A DNA stretch of 27,207 bases, from assembly GCA_964579765.1 (NCBI GenBank), contig CAZOIK010000313.1, positions 1 to 27,207 on the forward strand. The letters are read 5' to 3'. Position numbers and translations under genes: made by a program. Shown piece by piece: positions 15,227 through 23,613 of the stretch (the stretch's first letter is position 1; each line of letters starts with the position of its first letter). A model generated the notes under the pieces. The model was not told the DNA's origin. It searched no databases and was given only the letters and a program-made list of their open reading frames with translations. This stretch comes from DATNBT01 sp964579765. Lineage in GTDB: Bacteria > Acidobacteriota > Vicinamibacteria > Vicinamibacterales > CAVVIG01.

Positions 15227-15732
15227 AGGCTGCCGGGATCCTGCTCGCGATCGTGCTCGCGCTGGCGCTGCAGACCACCATCGCGCGGTTCGTCGTGACG
15301 GGCCCGATTGCCGTGGACCTCGTGCTCGTCGTCGTCGTGTACGTCGCGCTGTCGTCCGGATCCGTGCCGGGACTCGTCACCGGCACCGTGGCGGGCCTCG
15401 TCCAGGACTCGCTGTCCACAGGTGTCATCGGCATCGGAGGCCTGGCGAAGACCATTGTCGGGTTCGTGACCGGGATAATCGGCACGCAGCTCAACATTGC
15501 CGAGCCGATCCCGCGGTTTGTGGTGTTCTTTTGCGCGACGGTCGTCCACCAGGCCATTACTATTGGCCTCAGCGCCGTGCTCGGGCTTCGCCCTTTCGGA
15601 ACGCCCTATGCGAGCGTGGCGGGCGAGGCGCTCGGCAATGCGGTCGTCGGAGTGGCGGCCTTTCAGGTGACTGAGCTGTTGCCCGGGGCGGTCGAGCGGC
15701 GGCGCATGGGCCGCACGCGCCTCCGGCGCTAG
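15223..15732 (+). CDS. mreD: Rod-shape-determining protein MreD
   Basis: Small integral membrane partner of MreC in the elongasome. The 169 residues form about five or six hydrophobic segments (for example about 3-20, 28-45, 50-68, 72-88, 98-122, 135-155). The family is recognised by the VDLVLVVVVYVAL element, the GLVTGTVAGLVQDSLSTG segment and its position between mreC and mrdA. The start is GTG 15223, overlapping the mreC stop codon as GTGA, so translation is probably coupled. The tail is basic (RRRMGRTRLRR), consistent with a cytoplasmic end. A TAGAAT box overlaps its stop codon (15730-15735) and could be an internal -10 for mrdA, though no -35 is evident. Confidence 0.92.
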   Translation: MKAAGILLAIVLALALQTTIARFVVTGPIAVDLVLVVVVYVALSSGSVPGLVTGTVAGLVQDSLSTGVIGIGGLAKTIVGFVTGIIGTQLNIAEPIPRFVVFFCATVVHQAITIGLSAVLGLRPFGTPYASVAGEALGNAVVGVAAFQVTELLPGAVERRRMGRTRLRR

Positions 15733-15749
15733 AATCAACGAAGAGATAT

Positions 15750-17639
15750 ATGGTCGAAGATCGCCGCAGGGCGGGAATCCGGCTGAGTGCACTCCAGGTC
15801 ATCATCGCGGCCGTCTTTTCGGTCCTGGCGGTGAGTTTCTGGGTGCTGCAGGTGCTCCAGCACCAGCAGTACGACGAAATGGCCGAGAACAACCACCAGC
15901 GCACGCTCGCGCTGCGGGCGCCGCGCGGCCTCGTCTTCGATCGCGACGGCCGGGTCATGGTCGAGAACCGGCACTCCTACAGCATCTCGATCGTCCGGGA
16001 GCACACCAAGGATCTCCCGCGCACGATTCACATCCTGGCCGACGTCCTGGGCCTCGACGAAGCGGGGCTGCGCACGATTGTCGAGCGGCACCGGCGCGAG
16101 CCGACGTACCGGCCGATCACGATCATTCAGGACGCCTCGCTCGCGCAGGTGGCCGCGGTCGTCGCGCGCCGCCTCGACTCGGAGTTGCCCGACGTCGTCG
16201 TCGAACAGGTGCCGACGCGGCGATATCCGGACACGATGGCGGCCCATCTCTTCGGGTATGTCGGCGAGGTCAGCGACTCGCAGGTGGCCGAAGACGACTC
16301 GCTCAGGAGCGGCGACATCACGGGGCAGTCCGGCATCGAGAAGGTCTACAACACCTACCTCATGGGATCGGACGGCGCGCGGCGCGTCGTCGTCAACAGC
16401 GTGGGACGTGAAATCCGGACGCTCGAGGAGGATCCGCCGACCGAAGGCAAGCGCCTGCAGCTGACGGTGGACTACGACATCCAGAAGGCGATCGAGGACG
16501 CCTTCAAGGCGGCCGAAGACGGCGGCATCGCGACGGCCGGCGCGGCGGTCGTGCTCGATCCGCGCAACGGCGAGGTGCTCGGCTTCACGAGCCGGCCGGA
16601 GTTCGACCCGAACGCGTTCGCCGGCGGCATCGACCGCTCGACGTTGGCGTCGCTCAACACTGATGAGGAACGGCCGCTGCAGGACCGCGCCATTCAGGGC
16701 CGGTACTCGCCGGGCTCGACGTTCAAGATGGCGGTGGCCCTGGCGGGTCTCGAGGAAGGCATCATCACGCCGGACTTCAAGGTGTACTGCCCCGGCCACG
16801 CGAATTTCTACGGCCGCGAGTTCCACTGCTGGATGGATCGCAAGGGCGGCCACGGCTCGATCGACTTGCGGCGCGCGATCGCCGAGTCGTGCGACGTGTA
16901 CTTCTACACGGTCGCGAACATGGTCGGCATCGACAAGATCAACAAGTGGGCGACGGCGCTCGGCCTGGGCGTCCTGAGCGGCATCGATCTGCCGAACGAA
17001 GTCCAGGGGCTCGTGCCCTCCACGGAGTGGAAGCGCGAGAAGATGCACGAGAAGTGGTACGCCGGCGAGACGATCTCGGTCGGCATCGGGCAGGGCCAGG
17101 TGTCGGTCACGCCCGTGTCGATGGCGGTGTACATGTCCACGCTCGCCAACGGCGGCACGCGCGTCACGCCGCACGTGCTCAAAGCCGTGGACGACGGGAC
17201 CGGCTGGAAGCCGGTGCCGCCGCCGGCGCCGCAGTCGAAAGTGGACATCGATCCGGACAAGCTCGACGCGATTCGTGACGGCATGTGGCAGGTCGTCAAC
17301 ACGCCGCGCGGCACGGGGATCACCGCGCAGATCGCCGGCCACGACGTCGTCGGCAAGACCGGGTCGTCGCAGCTCATCTCGGCGCAGGGCCGCGCCCGGG
17401 CCGCCGACAAGACGGCGCGCAACCTGCGCGACAACGGCTGGTTCGTGTTCTTCGCGCCGAAGGAGAACCCGCGGATTGCCGGCGTCGTGTTCCTCGAGCA
17501 CGGCATCCACGGCGGCAACGCCGCCAGGGTCGCGCACCACATTCTCGAGACGTTCTTCGCCAAGGAAGACGGCAAGCCGCTGCCGCCGGCCCCGACCCCA
17601 GAGCAGATGCACTGGGACTTCAAGGACGCCGACCGCTAG
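15750..17639 (+). CDS. mrdA: Penicillin-binding protein 2 (peptidoglycan D,D-transpeptidase)
   Basis: Class B PBP that cross-links peptidoglycan made by RodA during elongation. The 629-residue product has a transmembrane anchor at about 13-36, a pedestal domain at about 55-225 (RAPRGLVFDRDGRVMVEN at its start) and a transpeptidase domain from about 260. Active-site motifs: STFK (nucleophile S323, K326), SCD in the SxN position (AESCDVYFY; SxD forms are usual for PBP2) and KTGSSQ. Start ATG 15750 follows GAAGAG at a suitable distance and lies 17 bases after mreD. The stop TAG directly abuts the rodA ATG (TAGATG), suggesting coupled synthesis of the two partners. Beta-lactam target. Confidence 0.97.
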   Translation: MVEDRRRAGIRLSALQVIIAAVFSVLAVSFWVLQVLQHQQYDEMAENNHQRTLALRAPRGLVFDRDGRVMVENRHSYSISIVREHTKDLPRTIHILADVLGLDEAGLRTIVERHRREPTYRPITIIQDASLAQVAAVVARRLDSELPDVVVEQVPTRRYPDTMAAHLFGYVGEVSDSQVAEDDSLRSGDITGQSGIEKVYNTYLMGSDGARRVVVNSVGREIRTLEEDPPTEGKRLQLTVDYDIQKAIEDAFKAAEDGGIATAGAAVVLDPRNGEVLGFTSRPEFDPNAFAGGIDRSTLASLNTDEERPLQDRAIQGRYSPGSTFKMAVALAGLEEGIITPDFKVYCPGHANFYGREFHCWMDRKGGHGSIDLRRAIAESCDVYFYTVANMVGIDKINKWATALGLGVLSGIDLPNEVQGLVPSTEWKREKMHEKWYAGETISVGIGQGQVSVTPVSMAVYMSTLANGGTRVTPHVLKAVDDGTGWKPVPPPAPQSKVDIDPDKLDAIRDGMWQVVNTPRGTGITAQIAGHDVVGKTGSSQLISAQGRARAADKTARNLRDNGWFVFFAPKENPRIAGVVFLEHGIHGGNAARVAHHILETFFAKEDGKPLPPAPTPEQMHWDFKDADR

Positions 17640-18734
17640 ATGTTCGAGCGCCGCCTCTACCACCACATCGACTGGGCACTCGTCGCCGCCATCTTCACGC
17701 TCGTCACGATCGGCGTCGTCATGATCTACAGCACGACGTCGGACCCGACGCGCGCCGCGTCGCATCTCTGGCTGACGCAGCTCTACGCCATCGCCATCGG
17801 CGTCGTCGCGCTGCTCGTGACGCTGTCGATCGACTATCGGGCGTTCACGGACAAGTCGCACCTCCTCTACATCGCGCTGCTCGCCGTGCTCGTGTACGTG
17901 ATGTTCTTCGGCAAGGTGCAGATGGGCGCGCGCCGCTGGATTCCGCTCAGAGTGTTCAACCTCCAGCCGTCGGAGTTTGCGAAGCTCGGCGTCGCGCTGG
18001 TGCTCGCGAAGTTCTACGGCGAGAACCGCGGCACGCCGCAGTGGACCGATCTCGCCGTCGGCGGCGCGCTCACGCTCGTGCCGCTGGCGCTCATCGCCAA
18101 GGAGCCGGACCTCGGCACGGCCGTCGTGCTGCTGCCGGTCTTCCTCGCCATCGCCTATCTCGCCGGCATGCGCCTGCGGGTGCTCGGCATCGTCTTCCTC
18201 GCGTTCGTCCTCGCGGCGCCGGTCGCGTGGATGTTCGTGCTCAGGCCGTATCAGAAATCCCGTATCACGACCTTCCTCGATCCGTCGCAGGATGCGAAGG
18301 GCGCCGGCTACCAGCAGCTCCAGGCGCGCATCACCGTCGGCTCGGGCGGGCTCACTGGAAAGGGCTTCCGGAAGGGGACGCAGGGTCAGCTGCGGTTTCT
18401 CCCCGTGGCCCACAACGACTTCATTTTCTCGGTGCTGGCCGAAGAACAGGGTTTCGCCGGCGTCCTGGTGACGCTCGGCCTCTATTTGTTCGTGATCCTG
18501 CGTTCGCTCGAGGCGGCCCGTCTGGCCAAAGATCGCCTCGGCGCGTACCTCGTCCTCGGCGTGCTCGCGAGCTTCACCTTCCAGGTGATCTACAACGTCA
18601 CCATGTCGGCTGGACTCGCGCCCGTCAAAGGACTCACGCTGCCGCTCATGAGTTACGGCGGGTCGTCGATGATTGCGACGCTCGCGGGCTTCGGCCTGGT
18701 GCTCAACGTGCGCATGCGCAGGTTCACGAACTAG
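17640..18734 (+). CDS. rodA: SEDS peptidoglycan glycosyltransferase RodA
   Basis: Polymerises lipid II into glycan strands for side-wall growth, in complex with PBP2. The 364-residue product (370 in E. coli) has about ten hydrophobic helices. SEDS landmarks: RRWIPLRVFNLQPSEFAKL (98-116), KEPDLGTA (154-161), the long extracellular loop SRITTFLDPSQDAKGAGYQ near 207-225, and FLPVAHNDFIF, where D260 corresponds to the essential loop aspartate. LPLMSYGGSS near the C-terminus is the conserved closing motif. It starts immediately after the mrdA stop codon and ends 11 bases before the RNase G gene, so it belongs to one transcription unit. Confidence 0.97.
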   Translation: MFERRLYHHIDWALVAAIFTLVTIGVVMIYSTTSDPTRAASHLWLTQLYAIAIGVVALLVTLSIDYRAFTDKSHLLYIALLAVLVYVMFFGKVQMGARRWIPLRVFNLQPSEFAKLGVALVLAKFYGENRGTPQWTDLAVGGALTLVPLALIAKEPDLGTAVVLLPVFLAIAYLAGMRLRVLGIVFLAFVLAAPVAWMFVLRPYQKSRITTFLDPSQDAKGAGYQQLQARITVGSGGLTGKGFRKGTQGQLRFLPVAHNDFIFSVLAEEQGFAGVLVTLGLYLFVILRSLEAARLAKDRLGAYLVLGVLASFTFQVIYNVTMSAGLAPVKGLTLPLMSYGGSSMIATLAGFGLVLNVRMRRFTN

Positions 18735-18745
18735 CGGAGTTCGTG

Positions 18746-20302
18746 ATGACCAAGGAGATGATCATCTCCTCCAACGGCCACGAGACCATCGTGGCCATCC
18801 TCGAAGACGATCTCGCGGCCGAAATTTTCGTCGAGCGCGAAAGCAAGCGGGGCGTCGTCGGCAACGTCTACAAGGGCCGCGTGTCGAAGGTGCTGCCCGG
18901 GATGCAGTGCGCCTTCATCGACCTCGGGCTCGAACGCGACGGGTTCCTCTACGTCGCGGACGTCGTGGACGCCATGGAGGAGTTCGACAAGCTCGACTCC
19001 GGCGACGACGACGAGAGCGCGAAAGCCGACGGCAAGGACGCCGCGAAAGAGGCGGCGCCGAAGGAGAAGGGCCCCCGTCCGCAGCCGAAGATCGAAGATC
19101 TGCTGACCGCCGGCCAGGAAATCCTCGTCGAGGTCGTGAAAGAACCGCTCGGCACGAAGGGGGCGCGGCTGACGTCGCACGTCACGATGGCCGGCCGCTT
19201 CCTCGTCTTCATGCCGACGGTCGATCACATCGGCATCTCGCGCAAGATCGAGTCGCGCGAAGAGCGTTCTCGCCTGCGCGGCATCGTCCGCGAGTTCCGC
19301 GAGCAGCACGGCTTCACCGGCGGCGTGATCATCCGCACCGCCGCGGCCGGGCGCAGCAAGGACGACATCGTCGCGGACCTGCAGGCGTTTCACACGACGT
19401 GGCTCGAGATCCGGAAGAAGATGGACTCGCGCCGCGCGCCCGCCGTCGTCTACCAGGAGCAGAGCCTCGTCGGCAAGCTGCTGCGCGATCTGCTCACCGA
19501 CGAGTTCCAGGCGATTCGCATCGACAACGACACCGAGTACCGGCGCGTGCTCGAGCTCATCGAGCGCATCATGCCGAACCTCGCGCCGCGCGTGAAGCTG
19601 TACACCAAGCCGTATCCGATCTTCGAGGAATACGGGGTGCAGCAGGAAATCGACAACGCGCTCAAGAGCAAGGTCTGGCTCAAGTCGGGCGGGTCGATCG
19701 TCATCAACCAGACCGAGGCGCTCGTCGCCATCGACGTCAACACCGGGCGCTACGTCGGCAAGAAGTCGAGCGGGCGGCTCGAAGACACGATCGTCAAGAC
19801 GAACCTCGAGGCCGCGAAGGAAATCGTCAGGCAGCTGCGTCTGCGCGATCTCGGCGGGATCGTCGTCTGCGATTTCATCGACATGGAGGAGAAGAAGAAC
19901 CGCCAGAAGGTCTTCCAGGCGGTCGAGCAGGAGCTCCGGAAGGACCGGTCGCCGTCGAAGGCGCTGCAGGTGTCCGACTTCGGCCTCGTGATCATCACCC
20001 GGAAGCGCGTGAAGCAGAGCCTCGAGCGTGTGATGACCGAGCCGTGCCCCTACTGCTCTGGGACGGGCGTCATCAAGTCAACGTCCACGATCTGCTACGA
20101 GATCTTCAACGAGGTGCGCAAGATCGGCGCGGAGCTCAACGGCCATCGCGTCCTGCTGCGCGTGAACCCCGAGATCGCCCGCGCGTTCCGCGAGGAGGAG
20201 AGCTCGGTGCTGCGCGATCTGCGCCAGTCGATCGGCCGCGACGTCACGATCAAGCCCGACATGCAGCTGCACCACGAGCAGTTCGACGTCATGGCCGTCT
20301 GA
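18746..20302 (+). CDS. rng: Ribonuclease G (RNase E/G family)
   Basis: Single-strand endoribonuclease for rRNA 5'-end maturation and mRNA decay. The 518-residue product contains an S1 RNA-binding domain at about 36-145, interrupted at about 80-115 by an Asp/Lys/Pro-rich insert, then the RNase H-like catalytic core with D330 (VAIDVNTGRY) and D376 (CDFIDM), the pair that holds Mg2+. CPYC at 434-437 is the Zn-link used for dimerisation. There is no long C-terminal degradosome scaffold, so RNase G rather than full RNase E is preferred. The open frame extends far upstream through rodA, but ATG 18746 is preceded by GGAG six bases away. The end overlaps the ATL gene on the other strand by 14 bases. 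Elsewhere rng also sits near mre genes. Confidence 0.93.
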   Translation: MTKEMIISSNGHETIVAILEDDLAAEIFVERESKRGVVGNVYKGRVSKVLPGMQCAFIDLGLERDGFLYVADVVDAMEEFDKLDSGDDDESAKADGKDAAKEAAPKEKGPRPQPKIEDLLTAGQEILVEVVKEPLGTKGARLTSHVTMAGRFLVFMPTVDHIGISRKIESREERSRLRGIVREFREQHGFTGGVIIRTAAAGRSKDDIVADLQAFHTTWLEIRKKMDSRRAPAVVYQEQSLVGKLLRDLLTDEFQAIRIDNDTEYRRVLELIERIMPNLAPRVKLYTKPYPIFEEYGVQQEIDNALKSKVWLKSGGSIVINQTEALVAIDVNTGRYVGKKSSGRLEDTIVKTNLEAAKEIVRQLRLRDLGGIVVCDFIDMEEKKNRQKVFQAVEQELRKDRSPSKALQVSDFGLVIITRKRVKQSLERVMTEPCPYCSGTGVIKSTSTICYEIFNEVRKIGAELNGHRVLLRVNPEIARAFREEESSVLRDLRQSIGRDVTIKPDMQLHHEQFDVMAV

Positions 20303-20609
20303 AGACGCCGCCTGACTTCGAAGGCGCCCATCGGAATCGTTGAAACGGGCGCACGCGCATTCCGACCACGTTCACGCCCTCGGCGACGAGCAGCGCGCGC
20401 TTGAGCGCTTCGCGGCCGCCGTACCCGCCCAGACGCCCGCCGGCCGCGACGACGCGGTGGTAGGGGACATCGGGCCGCTTCGACGTCCGCATGATGTTGC
20501 CGACGGCGCGCGCCGCGCCCGGATGTCCCGCCCACTTCGCGATGTCGCCGTACGTCGCGACACGGCCGGGAGGGATGCGCCGAACGAGGTTGAGGACCCG
20601 CTCCTTCAC
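20289..20609 (-). CDS. Alkyltransferase-like (ATL) DNA repair protein with PYHRV motif
   Basis: A 106-residue homologue of the DNA-binding domain of O6-methylguanine-DNA methyltransferase. The fold signature is clear: IPPGRVATYGDIAKWAG, AARAVGNIMRTS, then VPYHRVVAAGGRLGGYGG. Methyltransferases have PCHRV, where Cys accepts the alkyl group; here it is Tyr, so it cannot repair by transfer. ATL proteins (usually PWHRV) bind and flip O6-alkylguanine and hand it to nucleotide excision repair. The start is GTG 20609, overlapping the upstream phosphatase stop by GTGA; a longer reading back to 20813 would lie inside that gene and encodes low-complexity Arg-rich sequence. Last gene of the minus-strand operon; its 3' end overlaps the RNase G gene by 14 bases. 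Confidence 0.88.
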   Translation of the reverse strand: MKERVLNLVRRIPPGRVATYGDIAKWAGHPGAARAVGNIMRTSKRPDVPYHRVVAAGGRLGGYGGREALKRALLVAEGVNVVGMRVRPFQRFRWAPSKSGGVFRRP

Positions 20610-22219
20610 TTCAGCGCGTCGCGGAGCACGTGGCCTTCGGCGTGCGGCATCACGACGCCCATGAGCGACGCGAGGGTCGGCGCCACGTCCGCAGGCGTCG
20701 CGGGCTGGCGATACTCGCCGTGCTTCACCCCGGGGCCCATCAGCAAGATCGGCACGCGCTGATCGTCGGGATTGGCCGTGCCGTGCGTCGCGCCGGCCGC
20801 GATGAACTCCCACCCCGGCTTCGGCGCGAGGATCAGATCGCCGCTTCGGCCCGCCACGAAGCTGAGCGCGGCCGCCCGCTGCAGGGGATCGCGCGCGGCC
20901 GCAGAATCATGCAGTTCGTCCGCCGTGAACACTCGTTCGACGCCAGGCAGCGCCGACGTGGCCGCGACGACGGCGGCGAGGGCGCCGGGTGTGCCGCGCA
21001 GCCGCGCGTCAACGCCGGGAGCCAGGTACACGTCGTTGCCGTTTTCACGCGCCACGTATTTTCCCTCGCCTAACGTGGCGGCGATGGCGTGGTCGATCGC
21101 CGCGCCGATGCCGCGCATATCCAGGTGGCCGCCGTCGCGTCCCTGCTCGAGCAGTTGTTCGGCAATCGGCGTGACGCCGTGGTCCGCGGTGAGCGCGACC
21201 ACGTATCGGCCCTTGCCGACGACGGCGTCGAGATGGTCGAACAGCGCGCCCAGCGTGCGATCGAGGTGCGCATAGACGTCCTGGATCTCCTGGCTGCGCG
21301 GCCCGAACGCGTGGCCGACGAGGTCGGGCGTCGAAAAGCTGATCGCCAGCAGATCCGTCGTCTCGTGGCGGCCGAGCTCGAGGCCGTCAACCGTTGCGGC
21401 CGCCAGTGCTCCCACAAAAGCGTCGGCGAACGGACTGCGCTCCCAGAGCGAGTGGTACTGCGCGTCGGGGCGACCGCTCGTGCTCGCGAGCGTATGCGGG
21501 AACACCGGCGTCCACCCGCGCGGTGGATTCTCGCCGACGCCGTCGTCGGGGTGCAGATAACGCGAGTTGGGCAGCATCCGCGTCCAGGTCCTGCCGTAGT
21601 CGGCGTCAATCGAGTGCGCCGCCAGAAATGCCGCGACGGCCGGCGACGACGAGAACGCGGTTGACGTTTCCCATCCGTCGAGCGCGTTGCTCAGCCAGAC
21701 GACGCTGTCGCCGCCGTGTCCGGCCAGCATGATGGCGCTGCGGTCCTTGATCGACACGCTCGCGACATGGCCGCCCTGCTGTCCGCGCAGTTCATCGCCG
21801 AGCGTCGGCGATAAAAGCGCCGCCGCGCTGTCGCCGCCGCGCTCTGTCGTGGTGAAGCCGACGTCTCGAGCCTCGGCATCTGCCGTGCACGTGCGCATCG
21901 CCGCACGGTCGCGATCCCACCAGGCGTTCTGAAAAATCCCGTGGCGATGCGGGAAGGCGCCGGTCGCGACCGTCGCGTGTCCGGCGCAGGTGACCGTGGT
22001 CAGATATGGATACGCTGCCTGCCGGAACCACGCGCCGTCGTCCACGAGGCGCTTGAGCCCGCCCGTCCAGTCGTGCCTGAAGTCGTCCACGTAGTCGGCG
22101 CGCATCTGATCGACGACGATGACGACGGCGAGCTTCGGTGCGGCGGGCGCGGCGGCGCGGAGCCCGGCCGCGCACCCTGCCGCGAGGACGGCCAGGACGG
22201 CGAGACGACGCATCGGCAT
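20606..22219 (-). CDS. Alkaline-phosphatase-superfamily protein (PafA-like phosphatase/phosphodiesterase)
   Basis: Exported metal-dependent hydrolase of phosphate esters. The 537-residue product begins with a signal sequence; LAAGC with Cys16 could be a lipobox. Two-zinc active-site elements are visible: D37 in VVIVVDQMRADY, a threonine nucleophile (T77) in LTTVTCAGHAT, the STPDLVGHAFGP segment (Asp and His), LTADHGVTP (Asp-His) and a late His in GATHGTAN. A Thr rather than Ser nucleophile matches PafA and nucleotide pyrophosphatase/phosphodiesterase types; monoesterase and diesterase activity cannot be separated here. The open frame reaches 22330, but ATG 22219 (or 22213) begins at the signal peptide and lies 17 bases after the HD-GYP stop. 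It overlaps the ATL gene by four bases. Confidence 0.88.
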   Translation of the reverse strand: MPMRRLAVLAVLAAGCAAGLRAAAPAAPKLAVVIVVDQMRADYVDDFRHDWTGGLKRLVDDGAWFRQAAYPYLTTVTCAGHATVATGAFPHRHGIFQNAWWDRDRAAMRTCTADAEARDVGFTTTERGGDSAAALLSPTLGDELRGQQGGHVASVSIKDRSAIMLAGHGGDSVVWLSNALDGWETSTAFSSSPAVAAFLAAHSIDADYGRTWTRMLPNSRYLHPDDGVGENPPRGWTPVFPHTLASTSGRPDAQYHSLWERSPFADAFVGALAAATVDGLELGRHETTDLLAISFSTPDLVGHAFGPRSQEIQDVYAHLDRTLGALFDHLDAVVGKGRYVVALTADHGVTPIAEQLLEQGRDGGHLDMRGIGAAIDHAIAATLGEGKYVARENGNDVYLAPGVDARLRGTPGALAAVVAATSALPGVERVFTADELHDSAAARDPLQRAAALSFVAGRSGDLILAPKPGWEFIAAGATHGTANPDDQRVPILLMGPGVKHGEYRQPATPADVAPTLASLMGVVMPHAEGHVLRDALK

Positions 22220-22236
22220 GATCTTAGTGCGGCGCG

Positions 22237-23613
22237 TCAGACGAGCGTCAGCGGGTCGATGTCGTAGTCGTTCGGATCGATCGGGGCGACGACCGACGAG
22301 GGCACGCCGTCTTCGGCCTGCGCCTCCCACAGGTTCAGGTCGATCGGCGTCTCGAGCCGCGCGCCGGTCTTGTCGAACACCACGCGCACCTGGGGCCGGT
22401 ACGGATCCGGCGCGTGCACCTGGCGGACGACGGCGATCTCGCCCGTGTTGAGTTTGACGAGGTTGCCGACGGGGTAGATGCCGAGCAGTTGCACGAAGCG
22501 CCGCACGAGGTTCTGGTCGAACTGCGAGCCGTCGTTGCGCTTGAGCACCTGCAGGATGCGCTCGGTCGGGAACGACTGCTGATAGGCGCGCTGCGAGCGC
22601 ATCGCGTCGTACACGTCGGCGATGCCGCAGAGCATCGTGCCGAGGTTCAGCGTCGGCCGGTTCACGCCGTTCGGATAGCCGGTGCCGTCAACGCGCAGGT
22701 GGTGCTCGAACGCGACGATCGGCGCGAGCGCGGGGATGTCGGGCGTGCCGCGCAGGATCTCCGCGCCGTCCACGACGTGGCGCTTCATGATCGCGAACTC
22801 CTCGTCGGTCAGCTTCTCGGGCTTGTTCAGCACCTCGAGCGGCGTGCGGACCTTGCCGATGTCGTGCATCAGCGCGGCGAGGCCGAACTCGCGGAGCAGC
22901 GGCCCGTCGATGCCGAGTGCCCGCGCCTGGCCCATCATCAGGATCGACACGTTCACCATGTGCGTGAACGTGTAGTTGTCGTAGTTCTTGAGCGTCGTCA
23001 ACGCGAGGAGCGCGCGGCGGTTCTGCGCGACGGCTTGCGCGAGGCCGTCGATCATCGTCCTCGCGAGCGTGGCGTCCGGCTGTCCCTCGGTCTGGGCGCT
23101 CTCCCACACGGTGGTCGCGACCGACACGGCCTCCGCGTACATCCGCCGGATCGTGCCCATGTCGCCGGCGTCCTGCTCGACGCGCTGTTCGAGGACGACG
23201 CGGCCGACGCGGACGTGCTTGAAGTCCGCGAACGCCGCCATCGGGTCGTCGCCCTCGGCGGCCTCAGCATGGCGCTCGAGCGCCGACACCGCTTCGGCAA
23301 AGCCCGTCAGCTCGTCGATGGTGACGCCGCGTTCGATCGTGATGCGCTCGATGCCCGCGTCGCGCAGCCGCGTGACGAGCGTGCCGAGCGCGTCGGCCTT
23401 CGAGATCGGCGTGTCGTCGATGATGACTTCGTTGCCGACCATCCCGATGACGATCGTGGGCTGCATGGCGTGCAGCAGCTGGATCGACGTGGACAGCGCG
23501 CTGATGTTGCGCGTGATGATCGGGTGTCCCTTCGAGTACAGCTGCATCGACCGCATCGTCGCCGAAAAGGCGCGGAGCAGCTCTTCGGCCAGTTGCAGAC
23601 GCGGCGCCGCCAT
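22237..23613 (-). CDS. HD-GYP domain protein with N-terminal LYxxxHP module (second copy)
   Basis: Likely cyclic-di-GMP phosphodiesterase. Residues about 8-143 form an N-terminal module (QLYSKGHPIITRN; PTIVIGMVGN; ITIERGVTIDELTGF; then HVRVGRVVLE) shared with the two upstream proteins. About 200-400 is the HD-GYP domain: YTFTHMVNV, MHDIGK (H250, D251), H279 in KRHVVDGAE, HH 304-305 and DGTGYP (309-314), and ADVYDA (332-337). The metal-binding histidines and the GYP lid are intact; the usual Glu of HHE is Leu. About 400-458 is a beta-rich tail (YPVGNLVKLN...PQVRVVFD) ending IDPLTLV. Its ATG abuts the HEAT gene stop (TAGATG on the minus strand). The sequence closely parallels the HD-GYP gene at 25842-27197, pointing to a duplication. 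Confidence 0.9.
   Translation of the reverse strand: MAAPRLQLAEELLRAFSATMRSMQLYSKGHPIITRNISALSTSIQLLHAMQPTIVIGMVGNEVIIDDTPISKADALGTLVTRLRDAGIERITIERGVTIDELTGFAEAVSALERHAEAAEGDDPMAAFADFKHVRVGRVVLEQRVEQDAGDMGTIRRMYAEAVSVATTVWESAQTEGQPDATLARTMIDGLAQAVAQNRRALLALTTLKNYDNYTFTHMVNVSILMMGQARALGIDGPLLREFGLAALMHDIGKVRTPLEVLNKPEKLTDEEFAIMKRHVVDGAEILRGTPDIPALAPIVAFEHHLRVDGTGYPNGVNRPTLNLGTMLCGIADVYDAMRSQRAYQQSFPTERILQVLKRNDGSQFDQNLVRRFVQLLGIYPVGNLVKLNTGEIAVVRQVHAPDPYRPQVRVVFDKTGARLETPIDLNLWEAQAEDGVPSSVVAPIDPNDYDIDPLTLV

Noticed and set aside
15735..18413. Long open frame (892 codons) on the minus strand opposite mrdA and rodA
   Set aside because: Shadow frame caused by GC-rich codon bias; the plus strand encodes complete, motif-bearing PBP2 and RodA, and the shadow protein is Arg/Asp/His-rich without domains.
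20610..20813. Upstream extension of the ATL reading frame
   Set aside because: It lies inside the phosphatase gene in another frame and encodes Arg-rich sequence; the GTG at 20609 with a GTGA overlap is the natural start.
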